Origin: an uncultured Leucobacter sp.
GTDB taxonomy: Bacteria > Actinomycetota > Actinomycetes > Actinomycetales > Microbacteriaceae
Length of the DNA: 64,000 nucleotides
Reading direction: 5' to 3'
NCBI GenBank assembly: GCA_937967375.1
Contig: CALCJF010000011.1
Location: 1 to 64,000, forward strand
Shown here one piece after another: positions 17,094 to 25,800 of this stretch. Below the pieces are notes generated by a model. It was not told where the DNA came from, did not search any database, and worked only from the letters and a program-made list of their open reading frames with translations. The position numbers were made by a program, and so were the translations under genes. How positions within the stretch are numbered: position 1 is the first letter of the stretch; the number at the start of each line of letters is the position of its first letter.

Positions 17094-18740
17094 ATGAGAA
17101 CACACGCATCCATTCGCGGCATCATTGCCGCGATCGCGCTGGTGAGCCTTACAGCCGCCTGCGCGAGCTGCGGCAAGGCACCAGAGTCCGGGGGCACGCC
17201 GCAGGCCAACGAAACCACAATCATGACTCCCGAGGCGAACGGCGAAGTCGAGAAGGTCAGATGGAACCTTTTCGCCGGCGAGCCAGACAGCATCAACCCG
17301 TTCCGTTCTGCCGACTACTCGCCGAACACAGTCGTTTCGAACATGTGCGAGACGCTGCTGGCGCAGAAGCCCGACTACACCATCGAGCCAAACCTGGCGA
17401 CGCAGATCACCAACCCAGATCCTCTGCACTGGGTGATCGATCTGCGCGATGACGTGACGTTCTGGGACGGCAGCCCCATGACCGCAGCCGATGTCGTTTT
17501 CAGCATGAACGTCAACCTGACTGACCCGAGGTCGTTCTACAACTACATCTACGAGAGAGTCGCAAGCGTCGATGTCACGGGTGACCACCAGGTGACGGTC
17601 ACCCTGTCGCAGCCTGATTTTCTCTTCCCTGAAGAACTCGCCTCGTTTGCCGGAGTCGTGGTGCAGCAGAAGTACTACGAGGCGAACGCAGAGAACTTCG
17701 GAACCTCGAACGGTGGCCTGATGTGCACCGGGCCATTCCAGCTCGCGGAGTGGAACATCGGGCAATCGATCACGCTTGAGAAGAACGGCTCGTACTGGAA
17801 CCAGGATCTGCAGCCGAAGATCGGAACCCTCGAGTTCACGTTCCTGATCAACCCCGCCTCGATCACTTCGGCACTCATCAGTGGTGAGATCGACGGGCAG
17901 TACAACGTCTCGACCTCGAGCCTCGCTCAGCTGCGACAGAGCAGCACGGGAAGCGTCTATCTCGGCACGCCCATTCTGAGCTCGACCTTCGTATACGCGA
18001 ATCCCGAGGGGGCGATGAGCGACGCGCGTCTTCGCGAGGCTCTGCAGATCGCGATCGATTGGGACGGCATCGCAAAATCAGTGTTCAACGGAGCCGGCGA
18101 GGTGATGCACGGCCCGGCGCCAGTCACCACGATGAACGGAGACATGCACGATCAGTTGATCGCGGGCTACGAGGCGCTGCCGGCGCCGCAGTCGATGCAG
18201 TATGACAAGGCCAAGGAGCTGCTCAAAGATGTGCCCGCTGACGTGCTTGCGAAGCCCGTCTCGATGGTGGTGCCTGCATCGGGCGAGGGTCAGGGATTCG
18301 GCCTTGCAGTCGAGAGCGCAGCGAAAGAAATCGGCCTCGATTTCACCCTGAAAGTCGTGCCGCCAGACGTGTTCGGATCGTACCTCTACGACCCGCAGAC
18401 CCGTGGCGACACCGACATGCTGTACACGCGGTTCTGGCCGAACATTCCGAACACGCTCGACTGGTTCTGGATGACAGCAGTGTCTGGTGGATCGTTCAAT
18501 CAGTACGGGTACACCGGTGTGGATGAGTTGTTCGCCCAGGCGATCGCCACCGAAGATCCGGCCGCGCGCGCAGATCTGACGGTCGAGATGCAGGCGAAGC
18601 TGCGAGAAGACCTGCTGCCGATGGTGCCGGGGATCGCCACCTATAACTCACTCTGGCTGAACAAGCGCATCTCGGGTGCACCGGCGTCGTTCAACTTCGC
18701 CTACTACCCCTGGGCCGCCTACATCGGCGGCACCGAGTAG
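17094..18740 (+). CDS. ABC transporter substrate-binding lipoprotein, family 5
   Basis: A 548-residue DppA/OppA-type binding protein. Starting at ATG 17094, preceded by AAGGAAA at 17079-17085, gives a clean signal peptide ending SLTAAC with the lipid-anchored Cys at residue 23. An in-frame ATG at 17058 overlaps the upstream stop but puts extra polar residues before the signal. DDVTFWDGSPMTAADVVFSM is the family signature. The ligand is probably a peptide-like or amide compound, judging by the amidohydrolase. A strong hairpin follows the stop. Confidence 0.9.
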   Translation: MRTHASIRGIIAAIALVSLTAACASCGKAPESGGTPQANETTIMTPEANGEVEKVRWNLFAGEPDSINPFRSADYSPNTVVSNMCETLLAQKPDYTIEPNLATQITNPDPLHWVIDLRDDVTFWDGSPMTAADVVFSMNVNLTDPRSFYNYIYERVASVDVTGDHQVTVTLSQPDFLFPEELASFAGVVVQQKYYEANAENFGTSNGGLMCTGPFQLAEWNIGQSITLEKNGSYWNQDLQPKIGTLEFTFLINPASITSALISGEIDGQYNVSTSSLAQLRQSSTGSVYLGTPILSSTFVYANPEGAMSDARLREALQIAIDWDGIAKSVFNGAGEVMHGPAPVTTMNGDMHDQLIAGYEALPAPQSMQYDKAKELLKDVPADVLAKPVSMVVPASGEGQGFGLAVESAAKEIGLDFTLKVVPPDVFGSYLYDPQTRGDTDMLYTRFWPNIPNTLDWFWMTAVSGGSFNQYGYTGVDELFAQAIATEDPAARADLTVEMQAKLREDLLPMVPGIATYNSLWLNKRISGAPASFNFAYYPWAAYIGGTE

Positions 18741-18743
18741 CGA

Positions 18744-18775
18744 ACGTGCCGTGCGGCGAAGGCCGCACGGCACGT
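18744..18775 (+). terminator. Terminator hairpin of the ABC operon
   Basis: ACGTGCCGTGCGGC at 18744-18757 pairs perfectly (14 bp) with 18762-18775 around a GAAG tetraloop, 3 bp after the binding-protein stop. No strong T-run follows; a CCCTTTTC stretch lies about 14 nt on. It is the likely end of the transporter operon. Confidence 0.75.
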
Positions 18776-18801
18776 GATCCACTATCGAACCCTTTTCTCA
18801 A

Positions 18802-18860
18802 TGAGGGCCTCCGAGAGTCTCAGCGGATCGCGCATCCGCGACCGTACTCGGGGGCCTTCA
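18802..18860 (+). promoter_or_regulatory. Nested hairpins upstream of the MFS gene
   Basis: An outer imperfect stem joins 18802-18815 (TGAGGGCCTCCGAG) and 18847-18860, matching at 12 of 14 positions. Inside it GCGGAT at 18823-18828 pairs with ATCCGC at 18834-18839. The structure lies 40 nt before the MFS start, between that gene and the ABC terminator. It could be a structured mRNA leader, an operator or a second terminator. It matches no riboswitch class I can recognise. Confidence 0.45.
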
Positions 18861-18900
18861 TCAGTCATGCCCTTTGCGCAGTGCCGCACCAAGGAGACCC

Positions 18901-20325
18901 ATGAACCACTCGACCAACGAGCGCCTTCCCGACCCGGGACGTAACCGGATGCTCGGCGTACTTGCCCTTGCTCTCTTCATGACCCTCATCGGCGTGAGCA
19001 TCGTGAATGTCGCACTGCCCTCGATCGAGGCGGGCATCGGAGCGACGCAACCGCAGCTGCAGTGGGTGCTCTCGGGGTATGCGCTGACCTTCGGCGTCGT
19101 GCTGGTCGCCTCGGGGCGAGCAGGGGATATCTACGGCCGTGGAGCGCTCTTCATTCTCGGGATATTGGTGTTCACCCTGGCCTCGATCGGGGCGGGGTTC
19201 GCGCCCGACCCACTGTGGCTGAACATCGCGAGATTCGTGCAGGGGATCGGCTCCGGGCTCGTGAATCCCCAGGTGATCGGAATGATCCAGGAGCACTTTC
19301 GCGGCCCCGAACGGGCCCGCGCCTTTGGGGTCTTCGGCGGTACCGTCGGCATATCGACCGCGGTCGGGCCACTGCTTGGTGGGCTGCTCATCGAGCTCGG
19401 CGGCCTGGAATCGGGGTGGCGATGGACGTTCTTCGTCAATGTGCCGCTCGGCATTATCGCCGTCGTGTTGGCATTCCTTTGGATGCCGAAGCCGCTGCTC
19501 AGGCGATCAAGCGGTCGCGTTGACGGGAGTGCCCGGCAACTCGACATTGTTGGCGCGGTGATGCTCGGTCTCGCTGTGCTCGCGCTCATGCTGCCCTTCA
19601 TGGAGGGTCGCGAGTGGCCGCCCGTGTGGTTCGTGCTGCCGATCGGGCTGCTGCTCGTGTGGGCGTGGGCGCTCTGGGAGCGCAGGTACCTGCGGGCCGG
19701 AAACAATCCCATGGTCGATCTCTCGATCTTTCGCATCTCGAGCTTCACGAACGGCACGCTCGTCGTCTTTCTCTACTTTCTCGGCATGACAAGCGTCTGG
19801 GTGCTCGTCGCGCTGTACTTTCAAGAAGGGCTCGGGCACACGGCACTCGATGCGGGCCTGGTCGGGCTGCCGAGCGCACTGCTCTCTGCCGCGTCTGCTC
19901 TGATCGGTGGGCGGCTGGTGACGAGGTATGGCCGACGCGTCGTGGTGCTCGGGTTGCAGCTGAGCCTTGTCGGGCTCGTGCTCAGCATGCTGGTCGTCTG
20001 GCTGCGCTCTCAGGAGCTCGCAAGCGAGTGGTGGCTGCTTGCCACGCTGTCGATCTTCGGTTTTGCCCAGGGCTTCGTGATCGGCCCGAACCAGACGCTG
20101 ACGCTCGCCGAGGTTCCTGTGGCATATGCCGGGAGCTCCGGGGGAGTCATGCAGACGGGGCAGAGGATCGGCGCGACCGTTGGCATTGCGGCCATCACGG
20201 GCATTTCGTTCTCCGTGCTCGCAATCAGCGGATGGGCGCTCGCGTTTCTCGCGGGCCTCGGCGTGATTCTCGTGACGATGGTGGTGGCACTCGGCATGTC
20301 GTACAAAGATCTGCGCGGGCGATAG
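18901..20325 (+). CDS. MFS transporter, DHA2 (14-TM) type
   Basis: A 474-residue drug:proton antiporter-like protein with about 14 hydrophobic segments. The first is LGVLALALFMTLIGVSIVNV, followed by QWVLSGYALTFG and the RAGDIYGR loop typical of the DHA2 family. AAGGAG at 18891-18896 supports ATG 18901. The gene follows the ABC operon on the same strand but behind a terminator-like hairpin, so it may be transcribed separately. Substrate unknown. Confidence 0.88.
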   Translation: MNHSTNERLPDPGRNRMLGVLALALFMTLIGVSIVNVALPSIEAGIGATQPQLQWVLSGYALTFGVVLVASGRAGDIYGRGALFILGILVFTLASIGAGFAPDPLWLNIARFVQGIGSGLVNPQVIGMIQEHFRGPERARAFGVFGGTVGISTAVGPLLGGLLIELGGLESGWRWTFFVNVPLGIIAVVLAFLWMPKPLLRRSSGRVDGSARQLDIVGAVMLGLAVLALMLPFMEGREWPPVWFVLPIGLLLVWAWALWERRYLRAGNNPMVDLSIFRISSFTNGTLVVFLYFLGMTSVWVLVALYFQEGLGHTALDAGLVGLPSALLSAASALIGGRLVTRYGRRVVVLGLQLSLVGLVLSMLVVWLRSQELASEWWLLATLSIFGFAQGFVIGPNQTLTLAEVPVAYAGSSGGVMQTGQRIGATVGIAAITGISFSVLAISGWALAFLAGLGVILVTMVVALGMSYKDLRGR

Positions 20326-20332
20326 CTGCTTC

Positions 20333-20797
20333 TCAGACCGGCAGGCGCCGCGCGCCCGCGCCCTCGCCGCCGAGCGTGTCGTCTGGGTTGAGCAGCGCGC
20401 AGGCCTTCATCGAGAGGCAGCCGCAGCCAATGCAGCCGGTGAGTTCTTGCTCGAGCTGCTCGATGCCGCGGCGGCGCGCTTCGAGCGCCTTCTTCCAGGT
20501 GCGCGATGCCCTCTGCCAGTCGGCATGCGTAGGGGCGGTCGTGAGTGGTACGTCGGCGAACGCCGTCTTCACGTCGTCGAGCGGAATGCCGAGCCGCTTC
20601 GCCACCGAGATGAGCGCGACGCGGCGCAGCATGTAGCGCGGGTAACGGCGCTGGTTGCCCGCGGTGCGCTGCGAGGCGATCAGGTGGAGGCGTTCATAAT
20701 AATGCAGTGCCGAGACGGGCACGCCGGTGCGTCGGCTCATCTCGCCGACGCTCAGCAGCTCTTCTGGGCGGGCAGTCGATTCGTTCGCTGCGGGCAT
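20333..20797 (-). CDS. soxR: Redox-sensitive regulator SoxR
   Basis: A 154-residue MerR-family activator. The helix-turn-helix is at LLSVGEMSRRTGVPVSALHY (residues 14-33), followed by the dimerisation helix, and the [2Fe-2S] cysteines C122, C125, C127 and C133 in CIGCGCLSMKAC. Oxidation of the cluster by redox-cycling agents activates the protein. GGAG lies upstream of ATG 20797. It is divergent from the superoxide dismutase gene, with a SoxR box between them that also overlaps a minus-strand -10-like TATGCT at 20828-20833, which fits autoregulation. Confidence 0.95.
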   Translation of the reverse strand: MPAANESTARPEELLSVGEMSRRTGVPVSALHYYERLHLIASQRTAGNQRRYPRYMLRRVALISVAKRLGIPLDDVKTAFADVPLTTAPTHADWQRASRTWKKALEARRRGIEQLEQELTGCIGCGCLSMKACALLNPDDTLGGEGAGARRLPV

Positions 20798-20818
20798 AGC
20801 GGCTCCGTTCGTTCACGG

Positions 20819-20849
20819 TTGACCTCAAGCATAGTTGAGGTTCTAGAGT
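20819..20849 (+). promoter_or_regulatory. SoxR-box promoter of sodA
   Basis: The palindrome CCTCAA-GCATAG-TTGAGG at 20823-20840 has the half-sites of the known SoxR box. It sits between a -35-like TTGACC (20819-20824) and a -10-like TAGAGT (20844-20849). The spacer is 19 bp, the long spacing typical of promoters activated by MerR-family proteins. Orientation is toward the superoxide dismutase gene. Confidence 0.8.
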
Positions 20850-20922
20850 GAGAAGCAGTGGGGGATCGATCGCCTGCGACGGCGGCTGATCCTCGTCAAT
20901 GCTGTATCGAAAGGACCACCAA

Positions 20923-21522
20923 ATGTCTGTTTACACGCTGCCCGATCTGCCGTACGACTACAGCGCGCTCGCGCCGCACATTTCGGGGCGCATCATGGAG
21001 CTGCATCACTCGAAGCACCACCAGGCCTACGTGACCGGAGCGAACAACGCGCTCGAGCAGCTGTCCGAGGCGCGCGAGAGCGGCAACCTCGCGAACGTGA
21101 ACAAGCTCGAGAAAGATCTCGCCTTCAACCTCGGCGGCCACATCAACCACAGCGTCTTCTGGCAGAACATGTCGCCGAACGGCGGCGGCGAGCCCGAGGG
21201 TGCGCTGGCCGAGGCGCTCGGGGCGAACTTCGGGTCGATCGAGAAGTTTCGCGCGCACTTCGAGGCCGCCGCGATGGGCGTGCAGGGCTCGGGTTGGTCG
21301 GTGCTGGCGTGGGATCAGCTGGGCGCGCGCCCGGTGATCTTTCAGCTCTTCGATCAGCAGGGCAACGCGCCGCTCGGCGTGACCCCGCTGCTGCAGCTCG
21401 ACGTGTGGGAGCACGCCTACTACCTCGACTACCAGAACGTGCGCGCCGACTACGTGAAGGCATTCTGGAACGTCGTGAACTGGGAAGACGTCGCGCAGCG
21501 CTTCGAGGCTGCTTCGAAGTAG
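20923..21522 (+). CDS. sodA: Superoxide dismutase (Mn/Fe)
   Basis: A 199-residue cytoplasmic superoxide dismutase converting superoxide to oxygen and peroxide. It starts MSVYTLPDLPYDYSALAPHI and has HHSKHHQAYV, GGHINHSVFW and the metal-binding DVWEHAYYLDYQNVR, so all expected metal ligands are present. AAAGGA lies about 9 nt before ATG 20923. Metal choice (Mn or Fe) cannot be set from sequence alone. The upstream SoxR-box promoter implies SoxR control, unlike the SoxS/Fur control familiar in enterics. Confidence 0.95.
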   Translation: MSVYTLPDLPYDYSALAPHISGRIMELHHSKHHQAYVTGANNALEQLSEARESGNLANVNKLEKDLAFNLGGHINHSVFWQNMSPNGGGEPEGALAEALGANFGSIEKFRAHFEAAAMGVQGSGWSVLAWDQLGARPVIFQLFDQQGNAPLGVTPLLQLDVWEHAYYLDYQNVRADYVKAFWNVVNWEDVAQRFEAASK

Positions 21523-21723
21523 CACCTGGTTTCCGGTTTCTCCGTCTCGGATTGGGCGACGGTCGCGGCTTCGGCTGCGGTCGTCGCTTTCTCTTCTCCT
21601 CGCGAACCCCGCGCGCGTGTAGCGAGATGTGCCGTTCTCGGCAGCGGGAGGCATATTTGGCTGCACGCGGCGAAGACGCGGGTGGGTTACTCGTGGTAGT
21701 TCGCACCTGTCTTGCGGCGACCG

Positions 21724-23016
21724 TTACCCGACGCGCATCGGCACGGAGTCGACCCCGAGTTCTTCGCGCAGGTGCTGGGCCAACTCCTCGGCCGACGCGC
21801 CGATGCCGCCCTCGTAGGCGAGCCAGTACTCCACGCCCGGCTCGCCTGCATCGACCAGCTCGCCGACCACTGCCCGAGTGAGCTCTGCATCTGAGACCGG
21901 CAGGATCAGCACGGGCCTGAAGCGGCTTCGATCGATCCCGCGAATCACGTCGACCCAATCGAGCGGCGAGGCGCCGCCGGGTGGAACGCGAACCGGCAGC
22001 AGGTGGGGTGCGCTCGGCGCAAGCTCCTGCACAGAGAGCTCGGGTGTGCGTGCGAGCTCGGCCAGGGTGCGAAAGAGGTCGGCTCTCCCGCCCAGATTTT
22101 TCACCAGCAGGGGCGTCACGCTCAAGCGAGGCTGCTGCTGCTCGCTCCATTCGGCAGCACGGAGCGCCTCTGCCAAAGACCGCCCGAGATCGCGGCACGG
22201 GGGAGCCTCATCGTCTCCCTCCATGAGCGGTCGTGTGCGGCGACGGTAGTCGGCGGGGGATTCGCCGAACCAGGCGCGAAACGCGCGCGTCAAATACTTC
22301 AGGTCTGAGAAGCCGCATTCAGCTGCGATCTGCGCGACCGTCGTGTCGCCGCTCATCAGTCTGCGCTCGGCGGCGCTGACCCGCAGGTAGGTCAGCAGAT
22401 CGCTGAAGCTCACCGCGGTGCTGTCGCGCACGATGCGCGACAGCGAGGCCTTGCGATAGTGCTGGGCCTCGGCGATCTGATCCAGCACATCGCGTTCTGC
22501 GAGCCGCTCTTGCATCGCGATCACCAGCTGCCTGAACTGCAACCGCCGCGCATGGCTGACGGGGCGCTGCCGCTCGTAGTAGTCCTCGAACGCGTAGCCG
22601 TCGGCGAGGTCAGCGAGCAAGATAGCCGCGGTTTCAATGCCATCAGCTGGATCGGCCAGCAGTGCACTCAGAATCAGCTGCCGCAGCGAGTTCTCTGTGC
22701 GCCTGAACCTCGGCAGGTCGAACGATTCGCAGGCGTAGATCACGCCCTCGAGGTCGGGCACCCGGTCTGAGAACGCGTCGAGCCGCAACTGCAGCGAGGC
22801 GGTCACGTTATCTGAAGAGCCCACGAACAGGTGCGGATCGCCCTCATTGAGCACCGCGTAGTCGCCCTCGCGCAACTCGAATCGTTCACAGCTCACGGTC
22901 ACGTCGAGCGAGCCGCGAAGCACGAGCACGACTTCGAGCACGCCCGGGTGCGCGCGCAGCGAAGTTCGCCGCACCGCGTAATAGCCGGTGGAGAGCGCCG
23001 ATCCGTCGTGAAGCAT
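21724..23016 (-). CDS. AraC family regulator with extra C-terminal domain
   Basis: A 430-residue protein. Residues 1-100 look like a cupin sensor (VLRGSLDVTV, LREGDYAVLNEGDPHLF). Residues about 165-265 are an AraC helix-turn-helix pair ending GFSDLKYLTRAFRAWFGESP. A further about 165 residues follow, with an alpha/beta-looking pattern (FRPVLILPVSDAELTRAVV and QHLREELGVDSVPMRVG) that I do not recognise. AraC proteins normally end soon after the second helix-turn-helix, so this is an unusual fusion. About 200 bp without a gene separate it from sodA. Confidence 0.75.
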   Translation of the reverse strand: MLHDGSALSTGYYAVRRTSLRAHPGVLEVVLVLRGSLDVTVSCERFELREGDYAVLNEGDPHLFVGSSDNVTASLQLRLDAFSDRVPDLEGVIYACESFDLPRFRRTENSLRQLILSALLADPADGIETAAILLADLADGYAFEDYYERQRPVSHARRLQFRQLVIAMQERLAERDVLDQIAEAQHYRKASLSRIVRDSTAVSFSDLLTYLRVSAAERRLMSGDTTVAQIAAECGFSDLKYLTRAFRAWFGESPADYRRRTRPLMEGDDEAPPCRDLGRSLAEALRAAEWSEQQQPRLSVTPLLVKNLGGRADLFRTLAELARTPELSVQELAPSAPHLLPVRVPPGGASPLDWVDVIRGIDRSRFRPVLILPVSDAELTRAVVGELVDAGEPGVEYWLAYEGGIGASAEELAQHLREELGVDSVPMRVG

Positions 23017-23063
23017 CCTCAGATCAGGATACGGCGCTTCCGGCTAGTCGTTGCGACGGTGCT

Positions 23064-24386
23064 TCACCAGACGAACTCACCGTCTTGCACTGTCAGCTTG
23101 CCGTCGCAGTAGACGCGTGCGTGGTTGCGCACGTCGTAGACGACCTCGGCGCTGCTGGTGGGGTCGGCGCGCAGCACGAGCAGGTCGGCGAGCTTGCCTG
23201 CCTCGAGCGTGCCGAGCACGTGCGACATGCCCACCGCCTCGGACGAGACTGACGTGGCCGCATGGATCGCTTGCGGCACCGTCATGCCGTACTGCACGAG
23301 CGCCTTGAATTCGCGCGCGCTGTATTCGCCGTACTTGGTCAGCGGTTCGTAGACGGTATCTGACCCCAGCGCGATCTTGACGCCCGCGGCGAGTGCGGTG
23401 CGAAAGCTGGCTTCGGAGGCGGCGCTGTAGGCCTCGCCGAACTCCTCAGTGCGCTCCTGGTAGAGGTCGCGGTAGAGAAACGCCTCGGGCCGCACCGGTT
23501 CGCGCGGTTCGTCGCCGAGCGGAATGAAGTCGCGGTACCAGTTGATGATCAGTTCGAGGGTAGGGACGAGGATCGTGCCCTGCTCGACCATCTTCTGTGC
23601 GAGCGCCTCGTCGATCTCTTCGCCGTGCTCGATCGTGTCGCAGCCGGCGTCGACGGCCATCTCGATAGCCTCGCGGTTCTCGGCGTGCGCCGCCACGATG
23701 GTGCCCTTCTGCCGGTGCGCTTCTTCGACGCAGGCGCGCAGCTCTTCCATCGAATAGTGCACGTCGTCGATGCGGTCGTGCGGCCAGTTGTCGCCGCCGC
23801 TCACCCAGATCTTGATCGCGTCGGCACCCTCGCGCAGGTTGCGCCGCACCGCCTTGCGCACTTCTTCGGGCCCGTCGGCGACGATGCCCCAGACGCCGTG
23901 CTCGGCGACGTAGTCGGGGGTGAACTGAAAGAGGTCACCGTGGCCTCCCGTGCGGGTGAGGCCTGGGCCGCAGGCGACGACCTTGGGGCCGGGAATCTGT
24001 TGCTCGAAGAAAAGCCGCTTCAGGTAGAAGCCGTTCCACGAGATGTCGCGCACGGTGGTGAAGCCTCGCTTGAGCAACTGCTGGGCCTCGTAGACCGAGC
24101 GCATGGCCTTCAGACCCATCGGCTCGGCTACGACACCGATCTCTTGATCATCGACTTCTGCGCGGCCGCCTGAGAGGTGCACATGTGCGTCGATCAGGCC
24201 GGGCATCACGTAGTGCCCTGGCAGCCGAATCTCTTCGACACCGTCATGCGGCGAATAGTCGGCCATGTCGCCGATTCTCGCGATCCTCGACCCGAGCACT
24301 TCGAGAAACGCGTGCTCGCGTACGGGCCCGCCGGTGCCGTCGACGACCGCGATGTCGCAGAGCACGAAGCTGTGTCGCTCTCTCAC
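23064..24386 (-). CDS. Amidohydrolase family protein
   Basis: A 440-residue metal-dependent hydrolase with DAHVHLSGG, GGHGDLFQ, AAHAENREAI, DTIEHGEEID and a late GSDTVYEP motif. This is the imidazolonepropionase/Xaa-Pro-dipeptidase-like branch, distinct from the amidohydrolase at 11748. The GTG start at 24386 is preceded by AAGGAGA. It lies 42 bp downstream of a binding-protein gene on the same strand, suggesting that the bound solute or its derivative is the substrate. Confidence 0.87.
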   Translation of the reverse strand: MRERHSFVLCDIAVVDGTGGPVREHAFLEVLGSRIARIGDMADYSPHDGVEEIRLPGHYVMPGLIDAHVHLSGGRAEVDDQEIGVVAEPMGLKAMRSVYEAQQLLKRGFTTVRDISWNGFYLKRLFFEQQIPGPKVVACGPGLTRTGGHGDLFQFTPDYVAEHGVWGIVADGPEEVRKAVRRNLREGADAIKIWVSGGDNWPHDRIDDVHYSMEELRACVEEAHRQKGTIVAAHAENREAIEMAVDAGCDTIEHGEEIDEALAQKMVEQGTILVPTLELIINWYRDFIPLGDEPREPVRPEAFLYRDLYQERTEEFGEAYSAASEASFRTALAAGVKIALGSDTVYEPLTKYGEYSAREFKALVQYGMTVPQAIHAATSVSSEAVGMSHVLGTLEAGKLADLLVLRADPTSSAEVVYDVRNHARVYCDGKLTVQDGEFVW

Positions 24387-24428
24387 TGATTCTCCTTCGT
24401 TGCTTTCTTGAGTGCTCGAGCTCGGTTC

Positions 24429-25589
24429 TTACGCATTGATCACGCTGACGAATGCCTCGATGCATTTCTTGGTCTCGGCTGGGGTGAGCTGCCTGAAGTC
24501 GTAGATGCGCTTCGCGTCTTCTTCGGAAGGGAACAACATCGGGCTGTCGGCCAGGGGCGAGCCGAGCTTCGCGAGCTCTTCTTTCACCCCGTCGACCGGT
24601 GGCACCGAGGCGGTGTATTCCACGACCTGAGCCATGATTTCGGGCTGGTAGTAGAAATCGATGAGCTGTTCGATGTCGGGCATGCGGTCGGTGCCCTTGG
24701 GCACTTGGATCGCGTTCACGTACTTGGTGCCGCCCGGCTCGGGGATCACGAACTTGTAGAGCTCTTTGCCGGCCTCGTCGTTGAGCACCTGAATGTCGCC
24801 CGACCAGCACATGGCGGCCCAGATTCGGCCGGACTGCAGGTCTTGCGTGTACTGGTTGCCTGTCGCCTGGGCATACTGCCCGCTCTTCAGGCGCTCCTGC
24901 ACCTGCGCGAGTGCGGCGTCGAACTCGGCGTCGCCCCAGTCGCCCGAGCAGTCGACCCCCTGATCAAGCAGCGTCAGCCCGATGGTGTCGATCATCTCGG
25001 TGAGAATGCCGACTTTGCCGTGCAGCTCGGGTCGAGCCATGTCTGAGACGCTCGTGATGCCCTCGGGGTAGAGCTCGGTGTTGTAGCAGATGCCGGTCAT
25101 GCCACCCATCCAGGGAATGCTGAACTTTCGGTCGGGGTCATACGACGGGTGCGCCATCAGTGCGGACATGTTGGCCAGGTTTGGAATGCGCGAGTGATCG
25201 AACTCTTGCACCTGCTCGTTCGTAATGAGCCGCGCGGTGAAGTCGTCTGCGAAGTTGAACAGGTCGTAGCCCGGAAACTGACCCTGGTCGAGCTGTTCGC
25301 GAATCTTGGCGAAGAACGTCGCGCTGTCGTTGATGTCTTCGAGAAAGTCGACGGCGATGCCGGTCTCGTCTGTGAACTGCTCGAGCGTCGGGTAGCTGCC
25401 GGTCGCATCGTCGTAGTCCATCGTCATGGTCCAGTTGCCCCAGACGAGGGGGGTGCCGGCGCCGCTCGCGCCGCCGCTGGCGCATGAGGCCAGCGAGGCC
25501 ACACCGAGGGCTCCGATGCCCACTCCGGTGAAGCGGAGCAGCTCTCGGCGGCTGAGGCTCAGTTGAGAGCGGGTTCGCAGCGGGCGCAT
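24429..25589 (-). CDS. Extracellular solute-binding lipoprotein, PotD-like
   Basis: A 386-residue binding protein of the spermidine/putrescine type. The N-terminus has a twin-arginine motif (SLSRRELLRF), a hydrophobic stretch and the lipobox LASC, so it is probably a Tat-exported lipoprotein. ATG 25589 is preceded by AAAGGTG; longer frames upstream lack signal features. PotD-like blocks include VWGNWTMTMDYDD, IPWMGGMTGICYN and RIWAAMCWSGD. No matching permease or ATPase genes are adjacent, so it must use a transporter encoded elsewhere, or be a remnant of a larger operon. Confidence 0.85.
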   Translation of the reverse strand: MRPLRTRSQLSLSRRELLRFTGVGIGALGVASLASCASGGASGAGTPLVWGNWTMTMDYDDATGSYPTLEQFTDETGIAVDFLEDINDSATFFAKIREQLDQGQFPGYDLFNFADDFTARLITNEQVQEFDHSRIPNLANMSALMAHPSYDPDRKFSIPWMGGMTGICYNTELYPEGITSVSDMARPELHGKVGILTEMIDTIGLTLLDQGVDCSGDWGDAEFDAALAQVQERLKSGQYAQATGNQYTQDLQSGRIWAAMCWSGDIQVLNDEAGKELYKFVIPEPGGTKYVNAIQVPKGTDRMPDIEQLIDFYYQPEIMAQVVEYTASVPPVDGVKEELAKLGSPLADSPMLFPSEEDAKRIYDFRQLTPAETKKCIEAFVSVINA

Positions 25590-25800
25590 CTTCACACCTT
25601 TCCGCCCGGCGCGCGCTGCCGGACACCTCGATGCTAGAAGCAGACGAGGCGCCGGGCACATGCCGATTCGTGCGGGCTCGCATGACGATCCGCGCCGAAG
25701 CAATCGATCACGAATCAAGAAGTTTGTTCGAGCCTCGCGTCATATCGTGGTCGTAGATACCCTGACCGATACGCGGATCGGGCGACGAAAGGATCTGACG

